Positions 31,402-39,086 of a stretch of DNA of 64,000 nucleotides are shown here, one piece after another. Numbering within the stretch: position 1 is the first letter of the stretch; every line of letters starts with the position of its first letter. Made by a program: the position numbers and the translations under genes. Below the pieces are notes generated by a model. It was not told the origin of the DNA. It saw only the letters and a list, made by a program, of their open reading frames with translations, and did not search any database. The stretch lies in contig JADKFA010000007.1 of NCBI GenBank assembly GCA_016717725.1, positions 1-64,000 on the forward strand. Direction: 5' to 3'. Source of the DNA: Bacteroidota bacterium. Lineage in GTDB: Bacteria > Bacteroidota > Bacteroidia > AKYH767-A > OLB10.

Positions 31402-31409
31402 CAAAAATA
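31402..31409 (-). promoter_or_regulatory. -7 box TATTTTTG for the flippase operon
   Basis: A perfect TAnnTTTG match ends 15 bases before ATG 31386 on the minus strand. No TTG is visible at the usual spacing. The box excludes the upstream TTG start. Confidence 0.55.
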
Positions 31410-31444
31410 TAGCAATTTAGATTCGCAGGAATTAAAATGTCAAA

Positions 31445-32050
31445 ATGTTAGAGGCCTCCTATAATTTAGAAGTATTAGAAGCTGGTGTTGATGAAGCGGG
31501 AAGAGGCTGTTTAGCAGGACCTGTAGTGGCTGCAGCTGTCATTTTGAAGCCTCAAACCACTTACGATTGGTATGAAGTTTTAAACGATTCTAAGAAACTT
31601 CCCGAAAATTTGAGAGAGAGTTTGAGGAAATTAATTGAGAAGGACGCACTTTCTTGGGCAGTTTCGATGGTGATGCCAGAGGAAATTGATCGAATAAATA
31701 TCCTGAATGCTACTTTTAAAGCCATGCATGAGTCCATTGGTAAGTTAAATCCCGAGCCTGAATTTCTCTTAATCGATGGAAATCGTTTTCCTCGTTTTCC
31801 TACCATCCCGCATCAATGTATGGTGAAAGGAGATGGAATTTATTTAGCCATTGCAGCGGCTTCCGTTTTGGCAAAAACACATCGTGATGCCTACATGCGA
31901 AAGTTACATCTTGAATTTCCACAGTATGGTTGGGACCGAAACAAAGCTTATGGTACGGATACACATGTTCATGCCATTAAAACATTTGGATACACACCAC
32001 ATCATCGAAAATCTTTTCAATTGAAAGAATTGCAAATGTCTTTGTTTTAA
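31445..32050 (+). CDS. rnhB: Ribonuclease HII
   Basis: The 201-residue enzyme cuts RNA in RNA-DNA hybrids and removes single ribonucleotides from DNA. The active-site acids are visible: Asp16 and Glu17 in GVDEAGRGCLAGPV, then Asp in LLIDGNRFP and in KTHRDAYM. NDSKKLPENLRE and AIAAASVLAKTHRD are standard family motifs, and the length is normal. It diverges from the flippase operon and converges on the small secreted protein, whose stop codon is 2 bp from its own. Confidence 0.96.
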   Translation: MLEASYNLEVLEAGVDEAGRGCLAGPVVAAAVILKPQTTYDWYEVLNDSKKLPENLRESLRKLIEKDALSWAVSMVMPEEIDRINILNATFKAMHESIGKLNPEPEFLLIDGNRFPRFPTIPHQCMVKGDGIYLAIAAASVLAKTHRDAYMRKLHLEFPQYGWDRNKAYGTDTHVHAIKTFGYTPHHRKSFQLKELQMSLF

Positions 32051-32052
32051 TT

Positions 32053-32790
32053 TTATTTTTTGTGGATGGGTTGATCCAACAAAACATATTTAAATCGAGC
32101 TATTGCAGTATGATCAGGTTCTAAAAATCGTATAATGGCGGATGGTTGTTGATGGATCTCATTTCCATAAACGAATTCTTCTGTTTCTTTTAATACGGGC
32201 TGTGTATTAGGTCCCTCCATTGCCCATAATTCAGAGCGAATTTTACGACCATCATTGTAAAAATAAACATAAGTTACACAGTTGTCAGCACTATAACAGG
32301 TTGAATTACTCGTCTCTTTTTCGTTTTCATCGTATTGAATAATTTGGCGGGTACTAGGATTGGGATCACGTTTGTAAAACCATTCAATGATGTAACTATT
32401 GGGCTTTGTTGAGGGTGTCCGCTTAAATGTGTAGAGTGGTTTTCCATTGGAATCAATTAATGAATCGGTATGCCATGAACCTAAGGAATCTGAATAAATA
32501 AAGTTCGACTTGGTGCGAGTTCCGTCATGATTTCTATGTCTTTTTTCTACTAAAATATTTTTTTCATTGTAGATGTATTCAATGGAGGATTTTTGCTCGC
32601 CCCATTTTAATTTATACAACAGTTTGCCCATGGCATTAAAATCTTCAATGCTTACGGTGTCGCACTTTTCAAAATTTTCATTGCAATGCAAAGTCATGAC
32701 GGTATATTGAGCAAACGAGTTTGTGTTGCTCAGGATGTTAACTGTCATGAATAAACAAATAATTTTTAAGCAGCTGAGTTGAACTTTCAT
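32053..32790 (-). CDS. Exported protein of unknown function
   Basis: This 245-residue protein starts at an ATG with a signal-like N-terminus (hydrophobic to SNTNSFAQ, about residue 28). The body consists of short beta-rich pieces such as LLYKLKWGEQKSSIEYIYNE and NGKPLYTFKRTPSTKPNSYI. These resemble the antiparallel strand repeats of RHS-like or YwqK-like secreted proteins of Bacteroidota, but I cannot assign a family. There is no T9SS sorting domain, so the product is probably periplasmic. It is a single gene with its own -7 box. Confidence 0.75.
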   Translation of the reverse strand: MKVQLSCLKIICLFMTVNILSNTNSFAQYTVMTLHCNENFEKCDTVSIEDFNAMGKLLYKLKWGEQKSSIEYIYNEKNILVEKRHRNHDGTRTKSNFIYSDSLGSWHTDSLIDSNGKPLYTFKRTPSTKPNSYIIEWFYKRDPNPSTRQIIQYDENEKETSNSTCYSADNCVTYVYFYNDGRKIRSELWAMEGPNTQPVLKETEEFVYGNEIHQQPSAIIRFLEPDHTAIARFKYVLLDQPIHKK

Positions 32791-32807
32791 AAAGTAGAAT
32801 GTAATCC

Positions 32808-32815
32808 CAAAGATA
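32808..32815 (-). promoter_or_regulatory. -7 box TATCTTTG for the exported protein
   Basis: A perfect TAnnTTTG match lies 18 bases before ATG 32790 on the minus strand. No upstream TTG is found at the right distance. Confidence 0.5.
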
Positions 32816-32877
32816 AGATCAATTTTTTATTTATTGTATGAATTACCTTAACCCATGCCTCCTTTAATTATTTGCTG

Positions 32878-32885
32878 TAATTTTG
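32878..32885 (+). promoter_or_regulatory. -7 box TAATTTTG at the queA start
   Basis: This perfect match ends one base before ATG 32887. Transcription would begin a few bases later, at or after that ATG. Either the box is not used or translation begins at a later codon. Confidence 0.4.
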
Positions 32886-32886
32886 C

Positions 32887-34137
32887 ATGGTAATATTCCC
32901 CTTGTCAGTATTGTCACATCCAAAGCACCTTAGTATTCACGATTTTATTTATCATTTACCTGATGAATCTATCGCCAAGTTCCCCTTGGAGAATCGGGAT
33001 GAGGCTGCTTTGTTGGTGTATCGGGATGGCGATATTCGAAAGGATATATTTAATAAGTTAGATGAACAACTGCCAAGTAATTCATTGTTGATTTTTAATG
33101 ATTCGAAGGTAATCCATGCACGTATTTTATTCCGCATTTCTGAATCGATTCAAATTGAATGTTTTTGTTTGGAACCTGCTGATGGAATGGCCGCAGCCGA
33201 CTCCTTATCTCAACACGGACCCTTGCGTTGGACTTGTATGGTGGGTATGGCGCGAAAATGGAAATCAGAAAAAATTGCAAAACCATTTTCAGGGAAGGAT
33301 GGAGATGGAATTTTTACTGCATCTAAAATCTCGAATGAAGGAAGAGATTATTTAATTGAGTTCGATTGGGATAATAAAAAGTATTCTTTTTCTGAAGTTC
33401 TTGAGTTGGTTGGCGATTTACCTATTCCACCGTATTTGAATAGAGCCCCTCAACCAGAAGATGAACAACGTTACAATACGGTGTATGCAGGAGCAGAAGG
33501 ATCTGTAGCGGCTCCAACGGCCGGACTTCATTTTACGAAGTCGATGCTTGAAAAATTGAAAGGTAGTGGAAAGGAATTAGGGTATGTTACCTTGCATGTA
33601 GGCGCAGGCACTTTTTTACCCGTGAAAAGTTCAACCATGGAAGGACATGAAATGCATGCTGAACGTATTGATGTGAGTGTTGAAACCATTGCACAATTGG
33701 CAAATGCGTTAGGGAAAAAAGCGATTGTTACTGTTGGCACCACCTCTACAAGAACCATCGAGAGTTTGTATTGGCTAGGGATTAAATGGATGAAAGAGGG
33801 TAGGGGTGAAGATGTGTTTTTTGTTAACCAATGGGAACCCTATGAGTATAACGTTGATGAATTACCGTCGTCAGCAATGGTTTTTTCCTTTTTGGAAAAG
33901 TGGATGAAGGAAAATCAACTTGAATCCCTCTCAGGATATACAAGACTTATGATTGCTCCTGGTTATACTTTTCAAGTGGTGGATGCTTTAATCACAAATT
34001 TCCATCAACCAGGTTCCACTTTATTATTGCTGGTAGCCGCTCTTGTTGGCGATGATTGGAAAAGATTTATGAGTTCGCATCACAAAATCATTTCCGCTTT
34101 TTTAAGCTTTGGAGATTCGTCGTTACTCTTTAAATAA
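32887..34137 (+). CDS. queA: tRNA preQ1(34) S-adenosylmethionine ribosyltransferase-isomerase
   Basis: QueA transfers the ribosyl part of S-adenosylmethionine to preQ1 in tRNA, forming epoxyqueuosine. The protein (416 residues) shows IHDFIYHLPDESIAKFPLENRDEAALLV, cut here to its hallmark pieces: LPDESIA, NRDEAALLV and FNDSKVIHARI. GDLPIPPYLNR, YNTVYAGAEGSVAAPTAGLH, LHVGAGTFLPVK and TNFHQPGSTLLLLVAA complete the family signature. It is longer than the E. coli enzyme (about 356), with an insert around residues 95-150 as in other Bacteroidota. The start is uncertain: TTG 32902 or 32911 would fit the promoter box better and leave the domain intact. Confidence 0.94.
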   Translation: MVIFPLSVLSHPKHLSIHDFIYHLPDESIAKFPLENRDEAALLVYRDGDIRKDIFNKLDEQLPSNSLLIFNDSKVIHARILFRISESIQIECFCLEPADGMAAADSLSQHGPLRWTCMVGMARKWKSEKIAKPFSGKDGDGIFTASKISNEGRDYLIEFDWDNKKYSFSEVLELVGDLPIPPYLNRAPQPEDEQRYNTVYAGAEGSVAAPTAGLHFTKSMLEKLKGSGKELGYVTLHVGAGTFLPVKSSTMEGHEMHAERIDVSVETIAQLANALGKKAIVTVGTTSTRTIESLYWLGIKWMKEGRGEDVFFVNQWEPYEYNVDELPSSAMVFSFLEKWMKENQLESLSGYTRLMIAPGYTFQVVDALITNFHQPGSTLLLLVAALVGDDWKRFMSSHHKIISAFLSFGDSSLLFK

Positions 34138-34149
34138 TTAAGAATGCAG

Positions 34150-34208
34150 TCCCGATAGCTATCGGGATAAGAATTGTGAATTGTGAATTGTGATCCCGAT
34201 AGCTATCG
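34150..34208. repeat. CCCGATAGCTATCGGG palindromes flanking AATTGTG heptads
   Basis: A perfect 18-base palindrome centred on AGCT (34150-34167) is followed by three exact AATTGTG units (34172-34192), then a second palindrome copy (34195-34208) whose last two bases differ. A third copy lies at 34478-34490 and a degraded one at 55185-55199. Confidence 0.8.
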
Positions 34209-34419
34209 CATAGGCGTCAGGCTAAGAAGTAATTTATTGATGAAAAACAACAGTCTTTTCACTCGTAAACATTATATTTTTTCTTTTAAAATTATTTGCG
34301 AGATCGCGCATCTGAAATAATTTATTTTAGGTTTGTGGCGCCTCCCAAAATGGATTTCATCCAATTTTATGGGAGGCGGCAACCGAATTCCTGTAGAGAC
34401 GCCATTTGGCGTCTCTACA
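34205..34419. repeat. Composite hairpin repeat, copy 1
   Basis: Three elements in the same order as at 35951-36100: a conserved entry (ATCGCATAGG, then TCAGGCTAA and AAGTAATTT), a hairpin built on GCCTCCC ... GGGAGGC with CCAATTTTAT in one arm, and GAATTCC followed by a 13-bp stem TGTAGAGACGCCA / TGGCGTCTCTACA. Here the middle hairpin is imperfect and extra sequence separates entry and hairpin. Confidence 0.75.
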
Positions 34420-34503
34420 TATGACCACGATTGCTTGCAAATTTTTGCTAAACCTTTAAATTAGCCTGACGCTAATTCGATAGCTATCGGGACTAAATTC
34501 TAA

Positions 34504-34519
34504 TCGCGAAACCTCGCGA
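34504..34519. repeat. TCGCGA palindrome (TCGCGAAACCTCGCGA)
   Basis: A GC-rich inverted repeat with TCGCGA arms in AT-rich surroundings. Related copies are at 36114-36129, 36304-36319, 47134-47149 and 55563-55578. Confidence 0.7.
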
Positions 34520-34520
34520 C

Positions 34521-34639
34521 TAAAATCTAAAATCTAAAATCTAAAATCTAAAATCTAAAATCTAAAATCTAAAATCTAAAATCTAAAATCTAAAATCTAA
34601 AATCTAACATCTAACATCTAACATCTAACATCTAACATC
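34521..34639. repeat. Heptad array (TAAAATC)12 (TAACATC)5
   Basis: Seventeen exact 7-base units without a single indel: twelve TAAAATC followed by five TAACATC. The last unit touches the stop codon of the leftward outer-membrane gene. The block change from one variant to the other suggests expansion by slippage of each variant. Confidence 0.95.
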
Positions 34640-35333
34640 TCACTCCTGCCTCGCCCTCACCTTCCCCGCCAAATACCCCGGCGTATAGTAAAATCCAAGA
34701 AGATGTTGTGTTGCTAACGTATAAATGGTAGTGCTTCCTAAAACAGGTTGCGAAACAATGTTGGCAAGACCGAAATTAATTCGACTTTCAAAACTTAAGG
34801 TTACTCTCTTGTTTACAGCATATCGAAGTCCGGCACCAAAAACAGCTCCACCATCCCAAGGGTAAAATCCTCCCGTACCTTTTTTTTCCATCGCTTCCCC
34901 AGTAACGGCTTGTAAACACAGATCGTTGGTGAATTAATACACCAACAAATGGTCCGGCCGATAAATTCCCTTTTAATTTCCTTCCAAAGGTAAAATCAAA
35001 AAGCAGAGGAATCGTTAAGTAGTTGTAATGAATTTCAGCATTGAAAAAGCCTAAGGGTTCCCCTTCCTCATCAAAAAGCGGCATAATGCCACCTGCTCCT
35101 TTTGACTCGTAAAATAAATTCGACTTTACTGCCCAATGATTACTTAATGGATAATAAACTGATGGACCTACGACGACTCTAGTCGCTGATTTTAAAAATG
35201 TTTCTATGAAAGGATTGCCATATAAATTCACGAAATTTACTCCTGCAAGCGCACCATATTGTACAAATCCCTTTTTTGATTGAGAAAAAGTTAGCTTACT
35301 TACGAATAGCAATAGGAAGAGTAATTTTTTCAT
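34640..35333 (-). CDS. Outer-membrane beta-barrel protein (PorT-like; frameshifted)
   Basis: About 231 residues after reconstruction. A signal peptide (MKKLLFLLLFVSKLTFSQ) is followed by alternating amphipathic strands such as YGALAGVNFVNLYGN, WAVKSNLFYESKGAGGI and LKGNLSAGPFVGVLIHQ, the pattern of small 8-stranded barrels (outer membrane protein beta-barrel domain). The frame shifts at the run of eight T at 34880-34887: read as seven, GSDGKKGTGGFYPWDGG joins the two parts, so this is one extra base. The 3' end butts against a heptad array. A perfect -7 box lies just upstream. The function is unknown; such barrels are usually structural or adhesive. Confidence 0.8.
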
Positions 35334-35352
35334 CGATGAGAAAGGTCTGGTT

Positions 35353-35360
35353 CAAAAATA
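35353..35360 (-). promoter_or_regulatory. -7 box TATTTTTG for the beta-barrel gene
   Basis: A perfect TAnnTTTG match on the minus strand, 19 bases before ATG 35333. No TTG at the usual upstream distance was found. Confidence 0.5.
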
Positions 35361-35470
35361 CCCGAAACATTCGATCAAAAGGGAGTGCTTCATTTGGTTT
35401 ATGCACAGGGATTGTTGAAATCGAAAATGAAGGATAAAGCTGAATATTGCTTCTAAAATGCTGCGTTTAT

Positions 35471-35863
35471 CTACCAATCGCCCATAAAATCATCCATTTG
35501 CCTGCGGTCCTTCTTGGTGGGTCGACCAGCTCCTGGAGTTAAAGCATAAGATGACATGGCCGCTTGGTGGAGTCTGTTTTTTTCTAATTCCTCAGGTGGC
35601 GTTTGATCTGCATAAAAATCTTTTACCAGCGGTGCCCCCATTCTTTTCTGCGTCACCTTAAGAACATGAATATGTTGATGCCAAACTCCACGATGTAGTA
35701 TAATATTTTCACCCACCTTTACCGATCTGCTCGCTTTTACATTTAACTCGCCTATTTTCACCCTTCCACGCTCGCAAGCATCCGCCGCCAAAGCGCGTGT
35801 CTTATAAAGCCGTATCGCCCACAAAAACTTGTCGATTCTTATTTTATCATTTACAGGCTCCAT
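35471..35863 (-). CDS. S4-domain RNA-binding protein, Hsp15-like
   Basis: The 130-residue protein has an S4 domain (residues 8-70) starting IRIDKFLWAIRLYKTRALAA and continuing CERGRVKIGELNVKAS, the alpha-L motif that binds structured RNA. A basic tail (GAGRPTKKDRRQMDDF) follows, as in heat-shock protein 15 (HslR), which rescues stalled 50S subunits carrying nascent chains. The size matches Hsp15. It is a single gene with a -7 box 4 bases before the ATG, flanked on both sides by repeat-rich DNA. Confidence 0.88.
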   Translation of the reverse strand: MEPVNDKIRIDKFLWAIRLYKTRALAADACERGRVKIGELNVKASRSVKVGENIILHRGVWHQHIHVLKVTQKRMGAPLVKDFYADQTPPEELEKNRLHQAAMSSYALTPGAGRPTKKDRRQMDDFMGDW

Positions 35864-35867
35864 ACCA

Positions 35868-35875
35868 CAAATATA
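35868..35875 (-). promoter_or_regulatory. -7 box TATATTTG for the S4-domain gene
   Basis: A perfect match ending 4 bases before ATG 35863 on the minus strand. The expected transcript has almost no leader, as at the LytS operon. Confidence 0.5.
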
Positions 35876-35909
35876 ATTCAGAATTCAGAATTATGAATTA
35901 TGAATTCTC
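35875..35909. repeat. Heptad tract AATTCAG/AATTATG/AATTCTC
   Basis: Five consecutive 7-base units, all beginning AATT: AATTCAG twice, AATTATG twice, AATTCTC once. The tract starts within the promoter of the S4-domain gene. Confidence 0.8.
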
Positions 35910-35950
35910 TCTCCCTCTCTTTCATTCTCGTATTCTCCTTCACGCTAGTT

Positions 35951-36100
35951 ATCGCATAGGATTCAGGCTAAAAAGTAATTTCTTTGTTTGGTATTGATGA
36001 GCCCGCCTTCCATAAAATTGGATGAAATCCAATTTTATGGAAGGCGGGCTCTATTAAGGGGGTGAATTCCTGTAGAGACGCCATTAATGGCGTCTCTACA
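35951..36100. repeat. Composite hairpin repeat, copy 2
   Basis: The entry ATCGCATAGG...TCAGGCTAA...AAGTAATTT is followed by a perfect 25-bp stem (arms 35999-36023 and 36027-36051, 3-base loop), then GAATTCC and a perfect 30-base palindrome (36071-36100) built on GTAGAGACGCC. It is the better preserved of the two copies. With copy 1 it brackets the beta-barrel and S4-domain genes. Confidence 0.8.
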
Positions 36101-36113
36101 AATTCGATTTTAG

Positions 36114-36129
36114 TCGCGAGGCTTCGCGA
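36114..36129. repeat. TCGCGA palindrome (TCGCGAGGCTTCGCGA)
   Basis: Second copy of the dispersed GC-rich palindrome, directly after composite repeat copy 2. The copy at 36304-36319 is its exact reverse complement. Confidence 0.75.
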
Positions 36130-36244
36130 TCAGAATTTCTGCTAGTTCAACCGCTTTCAGAATCTCCACTGTAACAGGTACTCTGTGAGAAAGGAGCGCA
36201 AGCGCTCTATATTCTCCTAGCGATACCTCGCGATCTCCGCCCTT

Positions 36245-36279
36245 AATTCTGAATTCTTAATTCTGAATTCTGAATTCAA
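36245..36279. repeat. Heptad tract AATTCTG
   Basis: Five consecutive units: AATTCTG, AATTCTT, AATTCTG, AATTCTG, AATTCAA. The AATTC core is shared with the tract at 35875-35909, 340 bp away. Confidence 0.8.
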
Positions 36280-36303
36280 TTCGTATTTTCGTATCGATTC
36301 GTA

Positions 36304-36319
36304 TCGCGAAGCCTCGCGA
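36304..36319. repeat. TCGCGA palindrome (TCGCGAAGCCTCGCGA)
   Basis: Third copy of the dispersed palindrome, ending 9 bases before ATG 36329. A hairpin here could affect expression of the DUF4153 gene. Confidence 0.7.
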
Positions 36320-36328
36320 CGTAACCCT

Positions 36329-38152
36329 ATGCTTAACGCCTCTGCCCTCAAATCCATTAAAGATAAAGCGATCATCACCGTTCGCCGTTTTCCACTTCCT
36401 ATTCTTATTGCAGGTATTGCTGCTTGCTGTTTGATCTGGTTAATCGACTCGAAAGAGCGCGATCCTTATTTTTATAATGTGATCCATCTCGTGCTTACTT
36501 TGTCTCTTGCCTTGCCTGCATTTACTGGTCTTTGTTTTTTTAATGAGCGGAGTAAACATCCAATACATCTTCAATTGCTCGGACAAGTTATTTTGATCGC
36601 TCTTGGTGCTTGGTATTATTATTCTATTCCCGTTTCGTTTGGTGAAAAAGATGCCGCAAAACATGTAATTTTAATTTTAAGCATGCACCTGTGGGTGTCA
36701 TTTGCTCCCTTTGTTCGATACCGCGAGATTCAAGGTTTTTGGCAGTACAATAAATATTTATTTATTCGATTTCTTACCTCTGTATTATATTCAGGAGTGT
36801 TATTTGGAGGATTGTCCTTGGCCATCTTTGCAGTGGATCAACTTTTTGATGTGAAAATAGATGAAGAAAATTATGCCCGACTATGGGTCTTAATTGCAAC
36901 TATTTTTAATACTTGGTTTTTTCTTTCCGATTTACCAGAGGATTTAGATGGGTTGGATCAATCAGTAGATTATCCTAATGGATTAAGGTTATTCACTCAA
37001 TTTGTTTTGCTTCCTCTCGTCACTATTTATTTGTCGATTTTATATGTCTACATGTTTAAAATTATCATCAGTTCTAATTGGCCAAAAGGATGGGTTTCTT
37101 ATTTGGTGATTGGATTTTCTACTGCTGGAATTTTAGCATTGCTCTTGGTGTGGCCTCTGCAAAGCAACGATCGTTTTAAATGGATTAAAGCCTATGTGAA
37201 ATACTTTTTCATGGCTCTGTTCCCGTTGATCTTGATGTTGACGTTTGCTATTTATATTCGAGTGAAGGACTATGGTATTACGGAAAACAGATATTTCATC
37301 GTTGTTCTCGCTTTGTGGCTCTTCGCAAATGCGCTTTATTTTTTATTGAGTTCAGTTAAAAACATTAAAGTGATTCCAATGTCATTGTTTTTTGTAGCTC
37401 TACTTTCAGGATTTGGTTCTTGGAATGCATTTACGGTAAGTAAAAACTCACAATCAAATCGTCTCTTAGCTTTTGCTGAACAGTATGGAATGTTAAAGGA
37501 TAATAAGATGATTCCTTTAGCTAAGGGTGTAGTAATTCCTGATTCTGTATTGGTTGAAGTAAGCAACATTACGTTCTATCTTATCCAAACACATGGCATT
37601 GAATCGATGAAGCCGTTGCTGTCTCAAAATATTGACTCTCTTTCTTCGGTTAATGGTAGATATGATTTAGCACGTAATGTGATGGCGAAGTTGAATTTGA
37701 AATATACAAATGGATATGAATCAAAGATCGATCAAGCGAATAGGTTTAATTATAATTGCAAAGACAACTCAGATCCTTTGGAAGTGAAAGGATACGATTT
37801 TTATAAATCGTTTGATTTTTATGATGAAGGAGAGAAGTTTTCAAAAGAGTTAAAGATTGATTCTGTACGATGGTTAACTCTTGCTTTTGATGATGACAGT
37901 TATAAATTGTCATGCAAGTTAAATGATGAGGAAAAAATTGAATATGACATGAATTCGTTATTTGAAAAATTGTTTTCTAATTATTCTAATTCTAATTATT
38001 CTATTCCTAAAAAGGATTTAACGATCTATTTTGAGAATGATAAATTTACATGTAAAATAGTTTTTAAATCAATAGAAGGTGAATATATTATGCAAAGGAA
38101 AATTGATAAGCTAAATCATGTTAGGATGGATGTACTTTATGCAGGACGGTAA
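36329..38152 (+). CDS. DUF4153 integral membrane protein
   Basis: The 607-residue protein has about eleven hydrophobic segments in its first 400 residues (for example FPLPILIAGIAACCLIWLID and LFGGLSLAIFAVDQLF) and a soluble C-terminal part (about 410-607). DUF4153 hallmarks are present: RFLTSVLYSGVLFGGLSLAI, LWVLIATIFNTWFFLSDLPE, and VTIYLSILYVYMFKIII. The function of the family is not established. The N-terminus (MLNASALKSIKDKAIITVRR) is a normal cytoplasmic start. The upstream 9 bases hold a GC-rich palindrome and no TAnnTTTG box was seen. Confidence 0.88.
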   Translation: MLNASALKSIKDKAIITVRRFPLPILIAGIAACCLIWLIDSKERDPYFYNVIHLVLTLSLALPAFTGLCFFNERSKHPIHLQLLGQVILIALGAWYYYSIPVSFGEKDAAKHVILILSMHLWVSFAPFVRYREIQGFWQYNKYLFIRFLTSVLYSGVLFGGLSLAIFAVDQLFDVKIDEENYARLWVLIATIFNTWFFLSDLPEDLDGLDQSVDYPNGLRLFTQFVLLPLVTIYLSILYVYMFKIIISSNWPKGWVSYLVIGFSTAGILALLLVWPLQSNDRFKWIKAYVKYFFMALFPLILMLTFAIYIRVKDYGITENRYFIVVLALWLFANALYFLLSSVKNIKVIPMSLFFVALLSGFGSWNAFTVSKNSQSNRLLAFAEQYGMLKDNKMIPLAKGVVIPDSVLVEVSNITFYLIQTHGIESMKPLLSQNIDSLSSVNGRYDLARNVMAKLNLKYTNGYESKIDQANRFNYNCKDNSDPLEVKGYDFYKSFDFYDEGEKFSKELKIDSVRWLTLAFDDDSYKLSCKLNDEEKIEYDMNSLFEKLFSNYSNSNYSIPKKDLTIYFENDKFTCKIVFKSIEGEYIMQRKIDKLNHVRMDVLYAGR

Positions 38153-38227
38153 TGTCTTTTCCTAAAATCGCTATAGCGCGTTAATGGAATTGTCATTACC
38201 TATTTATATCGTTCTGCGTACAAAATA

Positions 38228-38398
38228 CTATTTTTTCTTAAATACAGTATAACCAAGTAATCCAGTAATTAATACAAGGATAATAAATACGAAAAATATT
38301 GTTTTTGCTATCGATGCTGCTCCTTCTGCAATTCCAGTAAAACCGAATATTGCTGCAATGATGGCTATTACGAAAAAGATTGCTGTCCATTTTAACAT
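38228..38398 (-). CDS. DUF1328 small membrane protein (UPF0391/YtjA-like)
   Basis: A 56-residue protein runs from ATG 38398 to TAG 38228. It begins MLKWTAIFFVIAIIAAIFGF, continues TGIAEGAASIAKTIFFVF and ends GYTVFKKK. This is the classic DUF1328 form: two hydrophobic helices around a G-x-A-x-x-A-A-x-x-A-K loop and a short basic tail. Length and motif match the family (about 55-60 residues). The proteins are inner-membrane, often stress-induced, and of unknown role. It lies between the DUF4153 gene (convergent) and an outer-membrane barrel gene on the same strand. Confidence 0.88.
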   Translation of the reverse strand: MLKWTAIFFVIAIIAAIFGFTGIAEGAASIAKTIFFVFIILVLITGLLGYTVFKKK

Positions 38399-38432
38399 AA
38401 GCGTGAATTTTAAATTGCTATTTTATGTATTA

Positions 38433-39086
38433 CTAATTGAGGGAAAGAGACAGATAAACACTCATGACTCCATTTTTTGCATCTGGGAAAGTATAGTTCG
38501 TTCCCAGAAAGGACCTTTCTTTTCCTACTGTAGTCATGCCATGATTGTAACGAAGACCTAAACTTATTGCCTTGAAATCTAACCCTAATCCAACAGCAAG
38601 ACCTAAGTCAAACTTGTTGTAATCATCGGTGTCAAGATTATCTTCAAAATCAAAGAGATTTACATTAGTTTCGTTTTTCGCTTTGCCACTAATTAAATAA
38701 GCTGCATAGGGACCCACATGAATATTTACAAAGTCCGTTATATTTATCACTAATAGAATGGGTAGTTCAACGTAATTCAAATTAAATTGTGCAGTGCCAT
38801 CCACAAATAAATTGTTGTACTTCACCTCTGCTCCTTTCATTGAATAGTAAAGTTCGGGTTGCAGTGCAAAATGTTCAGATAGTGGTAGTTTAGCAAATAA
38901 TCCTAAATTAAATCCTGTTAGCATCTTGGAATCATCAACATTATCTGCATAAAGCGTTTATAAATTCAGACCTCCCTTAATACCTATCCGTGTAGGGATT
39001 GAATCTTGAGCTTGAATAGATAAGTTAAGTAATAAAAGGATATTTAATAATGCTAAGCTAAATAATAATTTTGTGTTTGTTTTCAT
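38433..39086 (-). pseudogene. Outer-membrane beta-barrel porin-family protein with in-frame stop
   Basis: From ATG 39086 a signal peptide (MKTNTKLLFSLALLNILLLL, then LSIQAQ) leads to TRIGIKGGLNL and a TAA at 38958-38960. The same frame continues TLYADNVDDSKMLTGFNLGLF and on to a normal barrel ending SVYLSLSLN, 217 codons in all. The missing residue is where related barrels have Ser or a similar residue (GGLNLS-TLY), so TCA to TAA is a likely single change. Unlike most breaks here, this is a substitution rather than a base lost from a run. A shorter product from an internal ATG at 38924 would lack a signal peptide. It may be a real nonsense mutation or a base-call error. Confidence 0.7.

Larger units (their letters stand above)
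34141..34639. other. 500-bp intergenic repeat region
   Basis: There is no gene here. From left to right it holds two CGATAGCTATCG palindromes around three AATTGTG heptads (34150-34208), copy 1 of a composite multi-hairpin repeat (34205-34419), a third CGATAGCTATCG copy (34478-34490), a TCGCGA palindrome (34504-34519) and a 17-unit heptad array (34521-34639) that ends at the next gene's stop codon. Confidence 0.8.
36130..36328. other. Intergenic region before the DUF4153 gene
   Basis: No gene is supported in these 199 bases. They contain the AATTCTG heptads (36245-36279), runs of ATTCGTA/TTTCGTA-like words, and a TCGCGA palindrome 9 bases before the ATG of the DUF4153 gene. Confidence 0.6.

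Noticed and set aside
31387..31404. Flippase start at TTG 31404
   Set aside because: That TTG is part of the TATTTTTG promoter box, so it would not be in the mRNA.
34521..34639. CRISPR-like regular array
   Set aside because: The units are 7 bases and contiguous, with no spacers and no cas genes anywhere in the window. It is a simple tandem array.
38358..38561. Rightward 67-residue open frame
   Set aside because: It overlaps the DUF1328 gene and the barrel gene on the other strand and has no recognisable features.
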